64,000 nucleotides of DNA from Blastocladiella emersonii ATCC 22665. Lineage: Eukaryota; Blastocladiomycota; Blastocladiomycetes; Blastocladiales; Blastocladiaceae. The notes under the pieces were generated by a model. That model was not told the origin of the DNA, did not search any database, and was given only the letters and a program-made list of their open reading frames with translations. Where the stretch lies: positions 957,501-1,021,500 of the forward strand of contig JANHCV010000005.1 in NCBI GenBank assembly GCA_025594325.1, written 5' to 3'. This document shows positions 44,148 to 53,121 of the stretch, one piece after another; within the stretch, counting starts at the first letter, position 1, and the number at the start of each line of letters is the position of its first letter. The translations under genes and the position numbers were made by a program.

Positions 44148-45266
44148 ATGTTCGGCTTCACCTCGGCCCGCCCCAACCCCACCCACAACACGACGCTGTT
44201 CATCTCCGAGGGCGACTCGTGGATCGGCTTCTACGCCGGGTGGTCGGCGCTCAAGCAGGCGCACAAGTTCAACAAGGTGATCATGGGCGTGCGCAACGAG
44301 GACAACGAGTACGTGCGCGAGCTGCACAAGCTCGGCGCCGAGATCCAGCGCTACGACCCGATCAACGACGCCAACCGCCTCAAGGACCTGCTCAAGGGCA
44401 CCGACTCGCTGCTCCTCATCCCCGTCCACGACGAGCACAAGATGGTCGAGGCCTCGGAGAACATCCTGCGCGCCGCCGAGCACAACAACGTCGGCCGCGT
44501 CATGCTGTGGTCGCACGTCGGCGTCGAGCACCACGGCGGCAACGTCGCGGCCGTCGCGGGCACCAAGCCCGTCCGCCCGACCCACGAGTGGATGAAGGTC
44601 CTCGAGTGCTTCGCCAAGCTCGAGAAGTCGGTCCGCGACTCCAAGATCAAGAACGACGTGATCTTCCGCCTCGGGTTCATCAGCCAGGCGTACGTGTTCT
44701 TCTCTTCGCTGCTCGCTCGCCCCTTTCGAACCCCCCACTGACTCGCCACCGCTCCCCTCCCACCCACCAGCTTCTTCGCCCTCTCGAACGTGATGCAGAA
44801 CCGCGGCCTGTTCCCGCTCACGTCCAAGGACGGCAAGATGGCGCCCGTCAACGCCAAGGACGTCGGCCAGGCCGGCGCCGTGCTGCTCGCCGACCCCAAC
44901 CTCTTCGACAAGCACAACAAGCAGACGCTGATCCTCACGGGCCCCAAGGCCTACACGGGCCCCGAGCTCACCAACATCGTCAACAAGACGCTCAACGCGC
45001 GCATCGAGTTCGAGGAGGTGCCGCTCGACTCGATGCACGAGATCCTCGAGAAGGGCGCCGACGCCGACAAGACCGAGATCGCCATCACCATGGCCGGGTT
45101 CCAGCTCCTCCACGAGAAGAAGCTCGACATCGTCTCCAACGACCTCCACAAGGTGCTCGGCCGCAACCCCGCCGACATCGACACCTTCTTCCGCGAGAAC
45201 GCCGACTCGTTCCGCCCCCGCTCGGTCGCCGGCTACGCCGTCCGCGACGCCGCCGCCCGCCAGTAA
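44148..45266 (+). CDS. NmrA-like Rossmann-fold protein (atypical SDR)
   Basis: Exon 1 (44148-44689) and exon 2 (44771-45266), with an 81-nt intron (GTACGT...CCAG). The product is 345 aa. The layout follows NmrA-like/NAD(P)H-quinone-oxidoreductase-type SDRs: an N-terminal beta-alpha unit, VIMGVRNEDNEYVRELHKLGAEIQRYD, KGTDSLLLIPVHDEHKMVE, a helix with NVGRVMLWSHVGV, LTGPKAYTGPELTNIVNKTL, and a terminal ADIDTFFRENADSFRP. The dinucleotide loop GxxGxxG is replaced by SEGDSWIGFYAG, so NADP binding may be weakened or lost. Members of this group act as redox sensors or reductases. Codon use is highly biased to C-ending codons, suggesting strong expression. Confidence 0.75.
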
Positions 45267-45699
45267 GCGGCAGGTCGTGGGTCGGCCCTCGTGTACAACA
45301 GCAGCAGCAGCAGCAGGAGCAGTCGAGCGCCAGAGTGGTGTGTCTTGTCGTGTTCTCTCGTGTGTGTGTGTGATTCGTGGCGCTCGTGTGTAATATCATC
45401 GATGGGGCCTCGTGCCCCTGGTTTCTTTTGAACTCTCTCTCTCTCGTCTTGTCTCTTGTTCTGCACCTCAGTCTACCGCTGCTCGCGACGCCCCACGAGC
45501 TCGCCTCTCATCGACCGAGGCTGATAGGTCCACACCACGAGCTTTCCTCTGACAGGGATCTCGCGCGACAAGTCTCTGCCAGAGCGAGCGTTTGACGACG
45601 CGAGACGCGTCGATCAATCATGTGAGCGGCTCGGACGATGAAACATGCTCGTTCAGCTCGCTTTGTCTCGACGCGCTCTCCCCTCGCCCGCCGCCACCC
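45267..45699. other. Intergenic with microsatellites and F-box-like family promoter A
   Basis: Contains (CAG)n-like DNA at about 45299-45320, a GTGTGTGTGTG run at 45360-45371 and a CT-rich run near 45437, all in the 3' flank of the NmrA-like gene. The conserved 24-bp promoter motif lies at 45602-45625, 75 bp before the family A start. Confidence 0.5.
45602..45625 (+). promoter_or_regulatory. 24-bp conserved upstream motif, F-box-like copy A
   Basis: GAGACGCGTC followed by GATCA and ATCATGTGA. It combines an ACGCGT cell-cycle-box core with a CATGTG E-box-like core at fixed spacing. Copies with the same length lie upstream of B and C. The ATG is 75 bp downstream. Confidence 0.55.
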
Positions 45700-47461
45700 A
45701 TGAAACTTGAACGCAATCAAATGAATAGTCACTTGGCGCAAGGTTCGCCTACTGCTGGCCCGAAGCTCGACCTCGGTGCGCTGCCGGTGGAGCTGCTGAT
45801 CGCCGTCATGCAGCTCGCGCAACCGCGCGACTGCGTTTTGGCCGCAACGCGCGAGCTTCACACGGGAGCGTCCGATCCCATCTTGCATTATGTGTGGAAC
45901 CACCGTCGTTTGTCTCCCTGGATCCACAGGGCACTAGTTGAGCTCAAAGCCTATGGCGGGGCAGCATACACCGACCTTGCCAGCTACTTCTCCCGCGTCC
46001 ACTCGGGCTCGGCCGTATGCCCGAACAACAACTTTTACCGTGCCGCTTCGACGGTCTTTCTTCAGCTCATCAAACCTCTTGCTCTTAAGCCAGAGATTCT
46101 CGCGGACCGCGTTGGGCTCAACGCGTGTTTGACGGGGCTCTTGTACAGCAAGGAAAAACTCCACATATTTTGCGCGCCGACGGGGCTGAGCATCAGCGTA
46201 CCCGACTTCTCGCACGTGCAGCTTCTCGTCGCCGCTATTACACAGAGCGACGCGTCGGCGACCCGACCAATGCTCCAGGACACGCTCGAGCTGGTACCCG
46301 CGCTCCTTGCCGTCGAGCGCGCTGACTGGCCGCGCTCGCATGCGCCTGTCGGGTACTCTCGTGCCTATTCCGAGCCATTTTCACGGCCGATTAGCCTCCT
46401 GACGTACCTCGCAGCGCTCGCTATCCGGTTTTGGAAGCCCGAGTTCCTCGAGAGGCTCACCGGCCTGGACCTCAAACTTGACGCGTCGGCTCTTCTCCAC
46501 GTGTTCACTTCCGCGAAAAGCTTCACTGGTCTCCCGCCCTACGACCCCAGGGTCGGGTCTGTTTCGAATGCGACCCGCACGTTCGGCTGGCTGCACCAGT
46601 CCGCACCGGCGGTTCTTGACGGTATGATCCAGTCGCACTACGGTGAGTCGCCGCTCGGCTTGACCATGCATGTGGGCCACGCCCACGCACTCGCTGCCTT
46701 CCCGGGCCAGCCGCTTCACGCCCTGGGCCCGAAGCGGTGCGCCGAATTCGTGCTTATGCCGTGGCGGCTTGCTGACGCGCCTGATTGTTTGGTTCGAGGT
46801 TGCGCTTTCCCAGACCTGTTTGAAACGCTCAAGGACCACGACTTGCTTGACCTCGAGGTTCTCGCGCATATTTTGCCCCGCGCTTTCACCGATTGGGGTT
46901 CCGCCAATCTGCTTGCTCTTGATCGACAGGTTGAAAGGTATGCTGGAGCGCGCTTCTCGGGCGTGGTTGTCGCCGGCACGTCCGCGCGAACATGGTTGGG
47001 TACTCGAATCGAGGGCTGACACTTGGAATCCAGCTTTCCATCTCTGTATCACCCCGGGGGCGTTTTCCAAGGGCATGGCCTATGCCAAACCACGCGACTT
47101 TCTTCAGTTTGTGCACGAAGAGCTGCCGTCGGGCGAGTGGTCAACTTTCCTTGACAAATTCGCGACGTGTATCGTCACGGGTCGCGATCCGACCACCATC
47201 ATTCAGCAGGAGGCACCCCTAAGTCGAGTGAGGAGTTTCGAGGTTGCTTTCACCTACACGAGCCACGGCAACTTTGATATCGGACAGCTTTTCGAGTTTC
47301 TCGTGGTCACCATCGCCTGCACGCCCACCAACGATTGCAGCCGCTACCTCTCGGCCAGCTGGCTCATCGTTAGCGCGCTCCAGCACCCGGCGGCGCGCGA
47401 AATGGCGAAGCATTTGCTCAATGAACGCGTCGACTTGCCACCGTCTCTCCTTGGGATCTTA

Positions 47462-47497
47462 GGGCCCGTTTGGTTCCGGGGTGAATCAGGTGGATCA
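47462..47497 (+). repeat. Left terminal inverted repeat of the Harbinger element
   Basis: Starts GGGCCCGTTTGGTTC and ends ATCAGGTGGATCA, with an 8-nt spacer between. Weaker similarity to the other end (CAGCTGAAAC, GTTCATC blocks) continues inward for about 80 bp. Confidence 0.9.
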
Positions 47498-47595
47498 ATC
47501 GATTTTACACGGTCCGGTGTTCACCCAGCTGAAACGTGGCATTTTCACCCCGTCGCGTTCATCGCGGCGTTTGGGTCGACCCCCGGATGAGCTGA

Positions 47596-48060
47596 ATGGA
47601 ACCCTCGTCGCTGAATTGCCCGTCTGCTCGCCCCCGAAACCTTCAGGCTGTGCTTCCCGGCCTATATAAACGCTGTTTTCCTTCGTGGGGCAGCTCGACC
47701 ACCACCGGCGAGTACTCGCACCTCGAGCAGGACGGCAAGGAGTCTGGTGACGTGGAAGGTGTCGATGGTCAAGACGACGCGGCCCCCGCCAGCAAGCGCA
47801 GCCGCACTTCGGACAGCAGCTCGCGTCGCCTCTCGGACTCGGAATTCCTCATGGGCATCAAGGAGGTGTTCCAGAGCGTCGCGACCGCCGACTCCAAGCC
47901 CGTCCTGACCGCCGCACTTGAATGGGTCCAGGACGCGTACAACGACAATGAAGAGTACCAGATCGACGTCGCCACCCGCCTGACCGAGGATCAAGCGCTT
48001 CGCGTCATGGCCGTGTCCGAATCGAAGCGCAAGCGCATCCTCGAGATTTTCATTCAGTAG
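47596..48060 (+). CDS. Harbinger second ORF (accessory, DNA-binding part missing)
   Basis: 154 codons. The N-terminal third looks like read-through sequence. The C-terminal part is a Ser/Asp-rich linker followed by helices (SEFLMGIKEVFQSVAT, VLTAALEWVQDAYNDNEEYQIDVATRL, ALRVMAVSESKRKRILEIF). Harbinger elements normally encode a Myb/SANT-like partner that brings the transposase to the ends. Here only a C-terminal helical part is recognisable and no SANT domain can be read. A TATATAAA box at 47663-47670 lies inside the frame, so the natural transcript probably starts later and the 5' exon has been lost. Confidence 0.45.
   Translation: MEPSSLNCPSARPRNLQAVLPGLYKRCFPSWGSSTTTGEYSHLEQDGKESGDVEGVDGQDDAAPASKRSRTSDSSSRRLSDSEFLMGIKEVFQSVATADSKPVLTAALEWVQDAYNDNEEYQIDVATRLTEDQALRVMAVSESKRKRILEIFIQ
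47663..47670 (+). promoter_or_regulatory. TATA box inside the Harbinger element
   Basis: TATATAAA, 20-25 bp before a CG-rich start region; the strongest TATA consensus in the window. It probably drives the plus-strand accessory ORF. Confidence 0.5.
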
Positions 48061-48227
48061 CTCACTCGCACATGTCCCCCTCCCCTCGCGTTGCTTCCTG
48101 GCCTTGTTCTCGCCCATTTGTGTCCAATACATCTGGCTTTGTGTCCATCGTATCTTCAATCGTTACCCTTGGCTCGAAAATGACGCGACTCGTTGAGAAA
48201 CGCGTGGTTCGCAAAGTGTCTCACACG

Positions 48228-48251
48228 TCACGTGATTGATCGACGCGTCTC
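48228..48251 (-). promoter_or_regulatory. 24-bp family-type motif inside the Harbinger element
   Basis: On the minus strand it reads GAGACGCGTC, GATCA, ATCACGTGA, differing from copy A's motif at a single base (T to C). A second GACGCGTC lies at 48275-48282. It sits between the two convergent element genes, not in front of a start codon I can identify. Confidence 0.55.
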
Positions 48252-48373
48252 CACCGATGCGTTCTGACCTCAGCGACGCGTCAAATCATCTAGAATCGCT
48301 TATATAACATTATAGTACTTGACAAATCAGTATATTACAGCATGCATGCGGGTACAACAATTATTTCGCGCCT

Positions 48374-49691
48374 TCAAAGATGGGTCCCACGAGCGGCCAT
48401 GACGCGCCTGTACTCGGTCCAAAGAACATTTGCGATGCGGTTCCGAAGCGAGATACCGCGCTGACGAGCTCCGTCCAGCGAGGCCTCGAGGACAGCGGCC
48501 TCGTCGTCCTCCTCGTTCTCGTCGTTCAGGGGCTCGCGCCCACGCACACGCGCCTCACGCGCCGCGTCCCGCGCGCGCCGGAGCTCCGTCTCGGCGTCGC
48601 GAAAGAAGGCGTCGCCGCCTTGGTTCCACCTGTTGATCATGTTGTGCAGCGTGCAGAGCGCGTACACAAGCTTGACTTGAGTCTTGATTGGGTAGGCCGC
48701 GCCAATCGAGAGGACGCGGAACCGCTTCTTGAGCACGCCAAAGATACGCTCAACAGAGTTGCGGAGCGACGCGTGACGCAGATTGAAAAGCTCCTCGCGG
48801 TTCTTAACTCTACGTACGTTGATGAAGCGGATGAGATGGCGCCAACGTGATGGTCATGGCAGTGAGAACGTACCCATCCTTGCCGCGGGCAAACTCGCGA
48901 AGATGATAGCGAGTACCGCGGAAGGGCACGATGATGGACGTGCGGTTTGCGTAGCCGCCGTCGGCGAGGTAGAAGCGGCCGGCGGGGATCTTGAACCCAC
49001 GGGCGAAGGCGTCCGAGAGCACGCGCGAGTCGTGCGCCTTGCCCTCCCACCCTGCGAGAACGTAGGTGAAGTTCAAGTCAAAGTCGCAGGCAGCGAGGAC
49101 ATTTGAGTATATGGTCCCCTTGCGGTTTCGGAACGAGTCGTGAAGCTTAGTGGGCACAACAAACGGGATGTGCGTTCCGTCAAGCGCGCCGACCGCGTTC
49201 TGGAACGGAGCGTATTTCGGGTCGTGGGCGATGCGCTCATGCACGGGCGTAGAATCGGACGGCTGGACAATGAACTCGGGCATCAGGCGGTACAGAGCGT
49301 CGAGCACTTGCTTCAGAACCCTGGACGCGGTCTCGCCAGAGATTTGGAACCGCTCCCTGAGGTTGCGGTTGGTGCTGCCCTCGCCGGCCATGACAAGAAA
49401 AACCATGAAGCGCGCCTCGACGGACAGCTCGCGGCCGTCGGCGAGAAGGCCACGGTCGCGGAACAGGCGGCAGATGGCCTTGAAGGTCTCGCGGGGCATA
49501 CGGGCGATTTCCGAAAAACGCGTTTCGCTGTTGCACGTCAGCAGCTCTTAAACCCACGACTCGCCGGAAAGCGTGGACGTGCGGATAGGCTCCCACGAGC
49601 GGCGCTCGTTGCGAGCAGCGAGACGTCGCAGGAGAGCGAGGGCGGCTGTGAGCATTAGGCCGCGCAGCTTGCGGTTGTATCCCTTGCCCAT
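48374..49691 (-). pseudogene. Harbinger DDE transposase with one in-frame stop
   Basis: Read from the ATG at 49691 (MGKGYNRKLRGLMLTAAL), the frame meets TAA at 49550-49548, between GESWV and ELLTCN, then stays open. A later ATG lies at 49499. A 64-nt intron (48873-48810, GTACGT...GTAG) joins ARGKDG to VKNREELFNLRH. The DDE_4-type catalytic triad is present: GALDGTHIPF (first Asp), YLADGGYANRT (second Asp) and SVERIFGVLKKRFRVL (Glu). An N-terminal helix-turn-helix (NLRERFQISGETASRVLKQVL) is also intact. Apart from the one nonsense codon the enzyme looks recent. Translation from 49499 would lack the N-terminal 64 codons. Confidence 0.85.
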
Positions 49692-49870
49692 GTTGTTTGA
49701 GGGCTCGAGAACACGATGCGTGAGGTTAGGTGTTGATTCGTTGCAATAAGTGCGGCTGCAAAGAGGTGGGAAAGATTTTATTGCGGGGGGGCGTTCATCC
49801 AGCGGGGCGTTTGGTTCGCACGGCCGCTGAGATGAACGGGGGTGAGGTGAAACGTGGCAACTGTTTCAGC

Positions 49871-49900
49871 TGATCCACCTGATCTGAACCAAACGGGCCC
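49871..49900 (-). repeat. Right terminal inverted repeat of the Harbinger element
   Basis: Reverse complement begins GGGCCCGTTTGGTTC, then AG, then ATCAGGTGGATCA; pairs with 47462-47497. Followed directly by the TTA duplication at 49901-49903. Confidence 0.9.
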
Positions 49901-50532
49901 TTAATCGAGGCGCAGCTCAAGGACGGCCGCCCGGTTTACGCAGCTCTCCATTTAGGCAAGTTTGGCACCCAGACGTGCGGCAAGTGTCCGCTTTGGGACC
50001 AGACGCCGTGGATCGCGACGGTCGATGTCCTTCTCCTAATGGTGGGCGGACTCTCACGGTTTCCTGATTTTTGCAAGGCCACGCTTCGCATGCGGCTGAG
50101 CGACCCGACCTTCTTTCACTCACTCCACCATGACGCCAGCCAGCTCAGCGGGCTGCCGCAAAACTGCCAGTCGCATAGCGCGGCGGACCCACACGGCGAT
50201 CTGGTTCGCACCCTCATTCGCGTCGATCTTGATGGGGTCCTCTGCATCGCAAAGCGCGACGGGTATCCGACCGAGGCCATTTTTTTGGCGCCTCGTCCCC
50301 GACGGCGCGCTCGACCGTGTTCGCGACGCTGCGTGGGTCAAGGTCGCCATTGCCGTGTGCGAGCGCGAGTCGCGCGCCGACTGCATCAGGGAGCTCAAGC
50401 GCGTTGCGCCGATCGGGTCGGCGGTGTTTTGAACCTCGCTTGTTAAATAATTATCATCTCCACTGCAAGTACGTTGTTGCCTCGAGAAGAAACGCGTCGG
50501 AAGACTGAAAGGCTTGAGACGCGGAGAGCCGA

Positions 50533-50556
50533 GAGACGCGTCAAGTTATCATGTGA
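50533..50556 (+). promoter_or_regulatory. 24-bp conserved upstream motif, F-box-like copy B
   Basis: GAGACGCGTC, then AAGTT, then ATCATGTGA; 68 bp before the ATG at 50624. The two ends match copies A and C exactly at the same spacing while the centre differs, which suggests the ends are the functional cores. Confidence 0.55.
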
Positions 50557-50623
50557 CCCGCGGTGAGTCGATATTCGCCGATCCGGGTGCCTGCGACCGG
50601 CACTCTCCACCTCATCCCCATCC

Positions 50624-52833
50624 ATGAAGCAAGCACCACTTACCATGGAGCAGAACTTGGCGCAACGCGCCCCCGACAACACGCATTACCACCTCGGCGA
50701 TGTTCCGTCCGAGCTGCTGGCCGCGGTCTTACAGCTCTCTCAGCCGCGCGCGTGCGTCTCCACCGCCACGCGCGAGTTCCAGCAGCTCGCCATCGCTGCC
50801 GAGGTAGCGCGGGTCTGGAACCGGCGTCGCTTGACTCTGTGGCTCCGTGGGGCCAAGTTTGACATGACCAACCGCTCTCCCCAGTTCCCGCTCACCGATC
50901 TCGATCGGTACCTCAAGCGTACCCGGCCCGGCAGCGCGGATCATCGTAGTCTTGCGTTTTATCGTGTCGCTTCGCGTGTCTTCCTCGAAATTATGAAGTC
51001 AAGCCGCGACTTGGCTCTGAGCCCTCTCGCGGCCTTTCTGGGCGACCAGGCTTGGACTCGAGCTTCCGGTCTCGCGCCGTACGGCTATAACTACCGCTTG
51101 GAAGGATTTGAAGACGACGACATGGAGCAAGATGGTGATGAAAATCGGCCTTCGCACGAGTGGCCTGCGCGTCCCTCCCTTAAGAACTTGGGCCGCCGCG
51201 TCCAGTCATGCACCCGCTCGCCCATATTTTCGTACCTCCAACTCCTTGCCACTGGCTTTACGGAGATTGATTCAAGCGTGGTCCGTTTCCTTCTCCAAGA
51301 CGCGCTCGAAGCAGCGCCCGAACTGTTCCAAGTCGTACGCGACAGCTGGCTTTCAGTCTCTTGCGGCGCCTTTCTGCCACGGCAATTATTGTTCGCAAAG
51401 TTCGACCAGCCAATGACACTGCTTCAATTTCTTGTGCTCTTCTCCATTTCGGCTTGGAAACCGGGTTTCCTCGAATGCCTCAGTGAGCTGGGTATTCCTG
51501 TTGATGCAGCTTTCCTCGCTGGCGCGTGTGCAACACGGCACGGAAATCTCAACAGATTTCTCATGCGCTGTTTCGAGGACGCCATCAACGTGACTCGCAC
51601 GCTCGAGTGGGTACTCCAAGTTGTTCCTTCGCTCGCGGACCGCATGATCGCGTCGGGCCTCATCACTTTGTTAATGCAACCTTACATGGCCGTCGCGCTC
51701 GCTCGGCTACTCCCTCGCCACGCGGGGAAGTTGCTCCTTGACGTTGGCCCGAACGTACGCGCAGATCTCGTTTTTCAGGCGTGCGGCGACTTGGACGTGC
51801 TTGACATTCTCGATGCCCATGACTTGCTTGACATCGAGACGTCAGCTTCAATTCTGGCACGCGCTCTTGTTCCAAGTCACGACGAGACTCTGGTCGGTCT
51901 CAAGAACGGTGTTGTCTCGCGCGCCGGCCCAACGCTATCGGATGTCGTATTCGCAGGTACAACGCGTTTCCGTGCACGGCGAGCAACGACTGACGTCTGA
52001 ACCAACTCGTAGCGTTCATCACTTGCTTCTTCTCGCCTGCCTACAACACCGCCAGTGCGCGTTCCGTCATTGCTTTTGCGTTCGAGCACCTCACCAATGA
52101 CCAGCTGGCCTTGCTGATGGACTCGTTCGCGAACTGTATCCACCTTGGCCGCGATCCAGCCTCTGGCAAGCAGTTAGACGCGTACGCCTTCCCCAAGGAT
52201 CGCTTCGACTCCATCTTCGCTGTGCCGACCAACGAGAATGTGCTTCGGCTTTTCTCGCTCGCCTTGTCCGTCGTCGCGCAGTCTCCGGACAAGTTTTGCA
52301 AGGTGTATGCCTCAGTTCACTGGCTTGTCGTCGCTGCATTCCGAAACCCCGCGGCGCGTGCTGACGCGACCCGCCTGCTGCGCTCGCAGCCGGGCCTCGC
52401 CGACAAGCTCTTAGCGATCATGATCGAGGCTCAGCTTGAGATCGGCGGGTGCCAGACTCGCGCGGCGCTTCTCCTTGGCGATGACGGTAGCGAATCGTGC
52501 GATGTGTGTCCTCTTTCAGGCCAGGCGCCGTGGTTTGCGACGCTTAACGATCTCATTGCAATCTGCGGCGGTCTCGCGCGACTTCCTCAGGTTGCCAAGA
52601 AGTCGCTTCTCAACGGGTACCTCCGCGAGTGCTGGTCGTTTCGCGACCTGCGCCCCAACAAGCGCGTTCAGGGCGCGTGTCTCGCGCACAACATCGACTT
52701 TGCGTCGCGCGAGCTGTTCTGCGTTCTGATCCAGGCCGACCTTGAGTCGCTTCTTGGGAGCTTGTCGCCCAGCGGTTGTCTCGACAAGTCCGAGTTCTGG
52801 GAACTCGTACGGCACGCTAGACGTTGTTCGTGA
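50624..52833 (+). CDS. F-box-like family protein, copy B (most intact; C-terminus frameshifted)
   Basis: Exon 1 (50624-51956) and exon 2 (52013-52833), with a 56-nt intron (GTACAA...GTAG). The product is 717 aa. It begins MKQAPLTMEQNLAQ, then LGDVPSELLAAVLQLSQPRACVSTATREF (F-box-like), a helical body, FTSPAYNTA-type exon 2 start, LLAIMIEAQLEIGG, and a partial Cys cluster (CQTRAAL ... SCDVCPLSGQAPWFAT). The conserved C-terminus DGALDxVRDAxW is found only in another frame (GTLDVVRDAKW, from about 52817), so a small indel near 52814 truncates the protein to ...FWELVRHARRCS. It may still function. Biological role unknown. Confidence 0.65.
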
Positions 52834-53019
52834 CGCGAAGTGGGGTCAGGGCTTTATTTCGAGGTGCCAGTGGTAGTGGTCCGCGATCCCCCTTAGGGGC
52901 TCGCGAGTGTCGCCCCGAATGGCTCAAAGAAGCTGTCTTCGTTATGGTCTGTGCTGTGTTTCATGATATTTTTAATCCACGCGCTCTTTGTCTCGCGTCT
53001 TGGGGGTGGGGGTTGCTGC

Positions 53020-53043
53020 GAGACGCGCCGATCAATCATGTGA
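53020..53043 (+). promoter_or_regulatory. 24-bp conserved upstream motif, F-box-like copy C
   Basis: GAGACGCGCC, then GATCA, then ATCATGTGA; 79 bp before the ATG at 53122. It differs from the copy A motif by one base (ACGCGC instead of ACGCGT). Confidence 0.55.
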
Positions 53044-53121
53044 CTTGATGGTTGGCTGTTTGACGTTTCACAGCAGGCTGGGCCGTCTCCGCTCGACGCT
53101 CTCTCCCCTCGTCGACTGCCC

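Larger units (their letters stand above)
47462..49900 (-). mobile_element. PIF/Harbinger DNA transposon
   Basis: 2439 bp, bounded by terminal inverted repeats that start GGGCCCGTTTGGTTC and share a second block ATCAGGTGGATCA. The flanking 3-bp target duplication is TTA (47459-47461 and 49901-49903), the classic PIF/Harbinger choice. It carries a DDE transposase (minus strand) and a second ORF (plus strand) converging on it, the usual two-gene plan. It sits inside exon 2 of copy A. Removing it with one TTA restores the open frame seen in the paralogues. Confidence 0.93.
45700..50432 (+). pseudogene. F-box-like family protein, copy A, split by a Harbinger transposon
   Basis: Exon 1 (45700-46975) encodes MKLERNQMNSHLAQ, then the F-box-like segment LGALPVELLIAVMQLAQPRDCVLAATRELH, and a long helical repeat-type body. 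The intron (46976-47033, 58 nt) has a GC donor (GCACGT) where copies B and C have GTAC. Exon 2 (47034 onward) is interrupted at codon TTA (47459-47461) by the element 47462-49900 and resumes at 49904 in frame with IEAQLKDGRPVYAAL. A CX2C cluster (TCGKCPLWDQTPW) follows. A seven-T run at 50280-50286 shifts the frame; FWRLVPDGALDRVRDAAW then continues in another frame to the stop at 50432. The insertion and frameshift make this a pseudogene. Function unknown; F-box-like proteins usually bind Skp1, but I see only the N-terminal resemblance. Confidence 0.8.

Noticed and set aside
47662..48159. 165-codon minus-strand frame in the Harbinger element preceded by the 24-bp motif
   Set aside because: It is the antisense of the accessory ORF and has no recognisable domain.
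50280..50286. Programmed frameshift at the T7 run in copy A
   Set aside because: The gene is already split by a transposon and copies B and C lack such a run; random slippage is simpler.
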